Of a DNA stretch of 37,898 nt, positions 37,348 through 37,898 are shown one piece after another. The DNA comes from Verrucomicrobiota bacterium (GTDB taxonomy: Bacteria; Verrucomicrobiota; Verrucomicrobiia; Limisphaerales; JAHDYP01). A model generated the notes under the pieces. That model saw only the letters and a list, made by a program, of their open reading frames with translations. It had not been told where the DNA came from and did no database searches. The stretch lies in the NCBI GenBank assembly GCA_023383055.1, contig JAHDYP010000053.1:1-37898 (forward strand), read 5' to 3'. Numbering within the stretch: position 1 is the stretch's first letter; each line of letters begins with the position of its first letter. The translations under genes and the position numbers were made by a program.

Positions 37348-37898
37348 ATGACCTTCCAGAAACCGGTGGTGCATAAGGAATCCGGGCTGGCCCGGCGGAT
37401 TTTGCTGCGGACGACCCTCTGGATCTGCATTCTCTGGGTGATGTTGCGCTGGTTCGAGTATCGCCAGGTTTTTCAGCCTTCCCGTGCGTTCGAAACCACC
37501 GGTCAGGAATTGGGTCGGCCGATGGAGGATGTGTATTTCGACACCACAGACGGTGTGCGGCTGAACGGGTGGTTTTTTGCGGCGGAACCGAGTGTGCCCC
37601 CGGGAGGTTGGGTGTGGCTGCTCTGCCACGGGAATGCCGGGAACATCAGCCACCGGCTTCGCCATGTTTCCGTCCTGCTGAACACTGGAGCGGCCGTTTT
37701 CCTCTTCGATTACCGCGGGTATGGACGCAGCGAGGGGCGACCCGGTGAGGCGGGGACCTACCTTGATGCCCAGGCCGCGCATGCCTGGCTTTGCCACCGC
37801 GGGTATGAGCCGGCCCGCATTATTGTCTTGGGCGAATCGCTGGGTGGTGCCGTGGGCACCGAGTTGGCCTTGCGCGAGCGGGTGGGTGGCCTGGTGCT
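37348..37898 (+). CDS. Membrane-anchored alpha/beta hydrolase, 5' part only
   Basis: 183 complete codons run off the window end, so the C-terminus is missing. An N-terminal TM anchor (IWRRI-type basic start then TLWICILWVMLRWF, about 22-36) precedes an alpha/beta-hydrolase core: VYFDTTDGVRLNGWFF, WLLCHGNAGNISHRL (oxyanion-hole HGN), VFLFDYRGYGRSEGRPGEAGTYLDAQAAHAWL, and the nucleophile elbow GESLGG with its Ser. The layout matches the ABHD13/BEM46-like bacterial hydrolases; substrate unknown. It begins 25 nt after the GH-GT fusion gene on the same strand, so it may be part of the same transcript. Confidence 0.82.
   Translation, partial: MTFQKPVVHKESGLARRILLRTTLWICILWVMLRWFEYRQVFQPSRAFETTGQELGRPMEDVYFDTTDGVRLNGWFFAAEPSVPPGGWVWLLCHGNAGNISHRLRHVSVLLNTGAAVFLFDYRGYGRSEGRPGEAGTYLDAQAAHAWLCHRGYEPARIIVLGESLGGAVGTELALRERVGGLV

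Noticed and set aside
1..37898. CRISPR arrays, insertion sequences, prophage genes, att sites
   Set aside because: No regularly spaced repeats, transposase, integrase or phage structural motifs were seen in any frame.

Overview
The window is a GC-rich bacterial chromosome segment, most likely from a Verrucomicrobiota member of the Limisphaerales/Pedosphaera type. This lineage call is inference from several features seen together: secreted proteins ending in a 'sequence followed by beta-strand score' type C-terminal module, a PQQ-type sugar dehydrogenase fused to c-type cytochrome motifs, a Tat-exported Gfo/Idh/MocA oxidoreductase, a DUF6600-like lipoprotein, a eukaryote-type HisA, and a characteristic anti-sigma N-terminus. 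No marker gene (16S rRNA, ribosomal protein) is present to confirm it.

Layout. 0-3.4 kb: a minus-strand pair, type II NADH dehydrogenase then HisA (overlapping by 40 nt), and divergent to it a GNAT-like protein. 3.5-13.0 kb: a heavy-metal island on the plus strand. It holds a secreted protein with two tandem Cys-rich metal-binding repeats, a complete CusCBA/CzcCBA-type RND efflux system (outer-membrane factor, adaptor with extra metal-binding modules, very long RND pump), and a three-gene module of single-TM putative anti-sigma, periplasmic metal sensor and ECF sigma factor in the same order as CnrY-CnrX-CnrH. The Cys-rich gene and the anti-sigma gene share a near-identical 30-nt promoter-like element, suggesting an autoregulated metal regulon. 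13.0-14.5 kb: a YbjQ/UPF0145 gene and a frame-disrupted DA1-like (LIM finger plus HELGH peptidase) gene. 14.5-19.3 kb: an exopolysaccharide export operon (beta-barrel protein, Wzc-like co-polymerase/tyrosine kinase, Wza-like lipoprotein, FHA-TM protein) behind a G-rich tract and a good promoter. 19.6-21.8 kb: Tat-exported oxidoreductase and a secreted YceI protein ending in a perfect terminator.

21.8-31.2 kb is all minus strand: uvrC, a ROK kinase/SIS isomerase pair, a PQQ-dependent sugar dehydrogenase with cytochrome motifs, a tightly overlapping glcD-glcF-eda operon, and tRNA-Ser(GGA). Glycolate oxidation, KDPG aldolase, periplasmic sugar oxidation and a sugar kinase together suggest a carbohydrate/organic-acid catabolic neighbourhood (inference). 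31.3-37.9 kb is plus strand: a DUF6600-like lipoprotein with a long Pro/Ser-rich tail, a secreted protein of unknown function, a glycoside-hydrolase/GT2 fusion membrane protein, and the start of a membrane-anchored alpha/beta hydrolase cut by the window end.

The best candidate for an under-described system is the metal island: CusCBA plus a Cnr-like Y-X-H sigma relay plus a tandem CCxxC metal-binding protein under a shared promoter, outside the Proteobacteria where CnrYXH was characterised.
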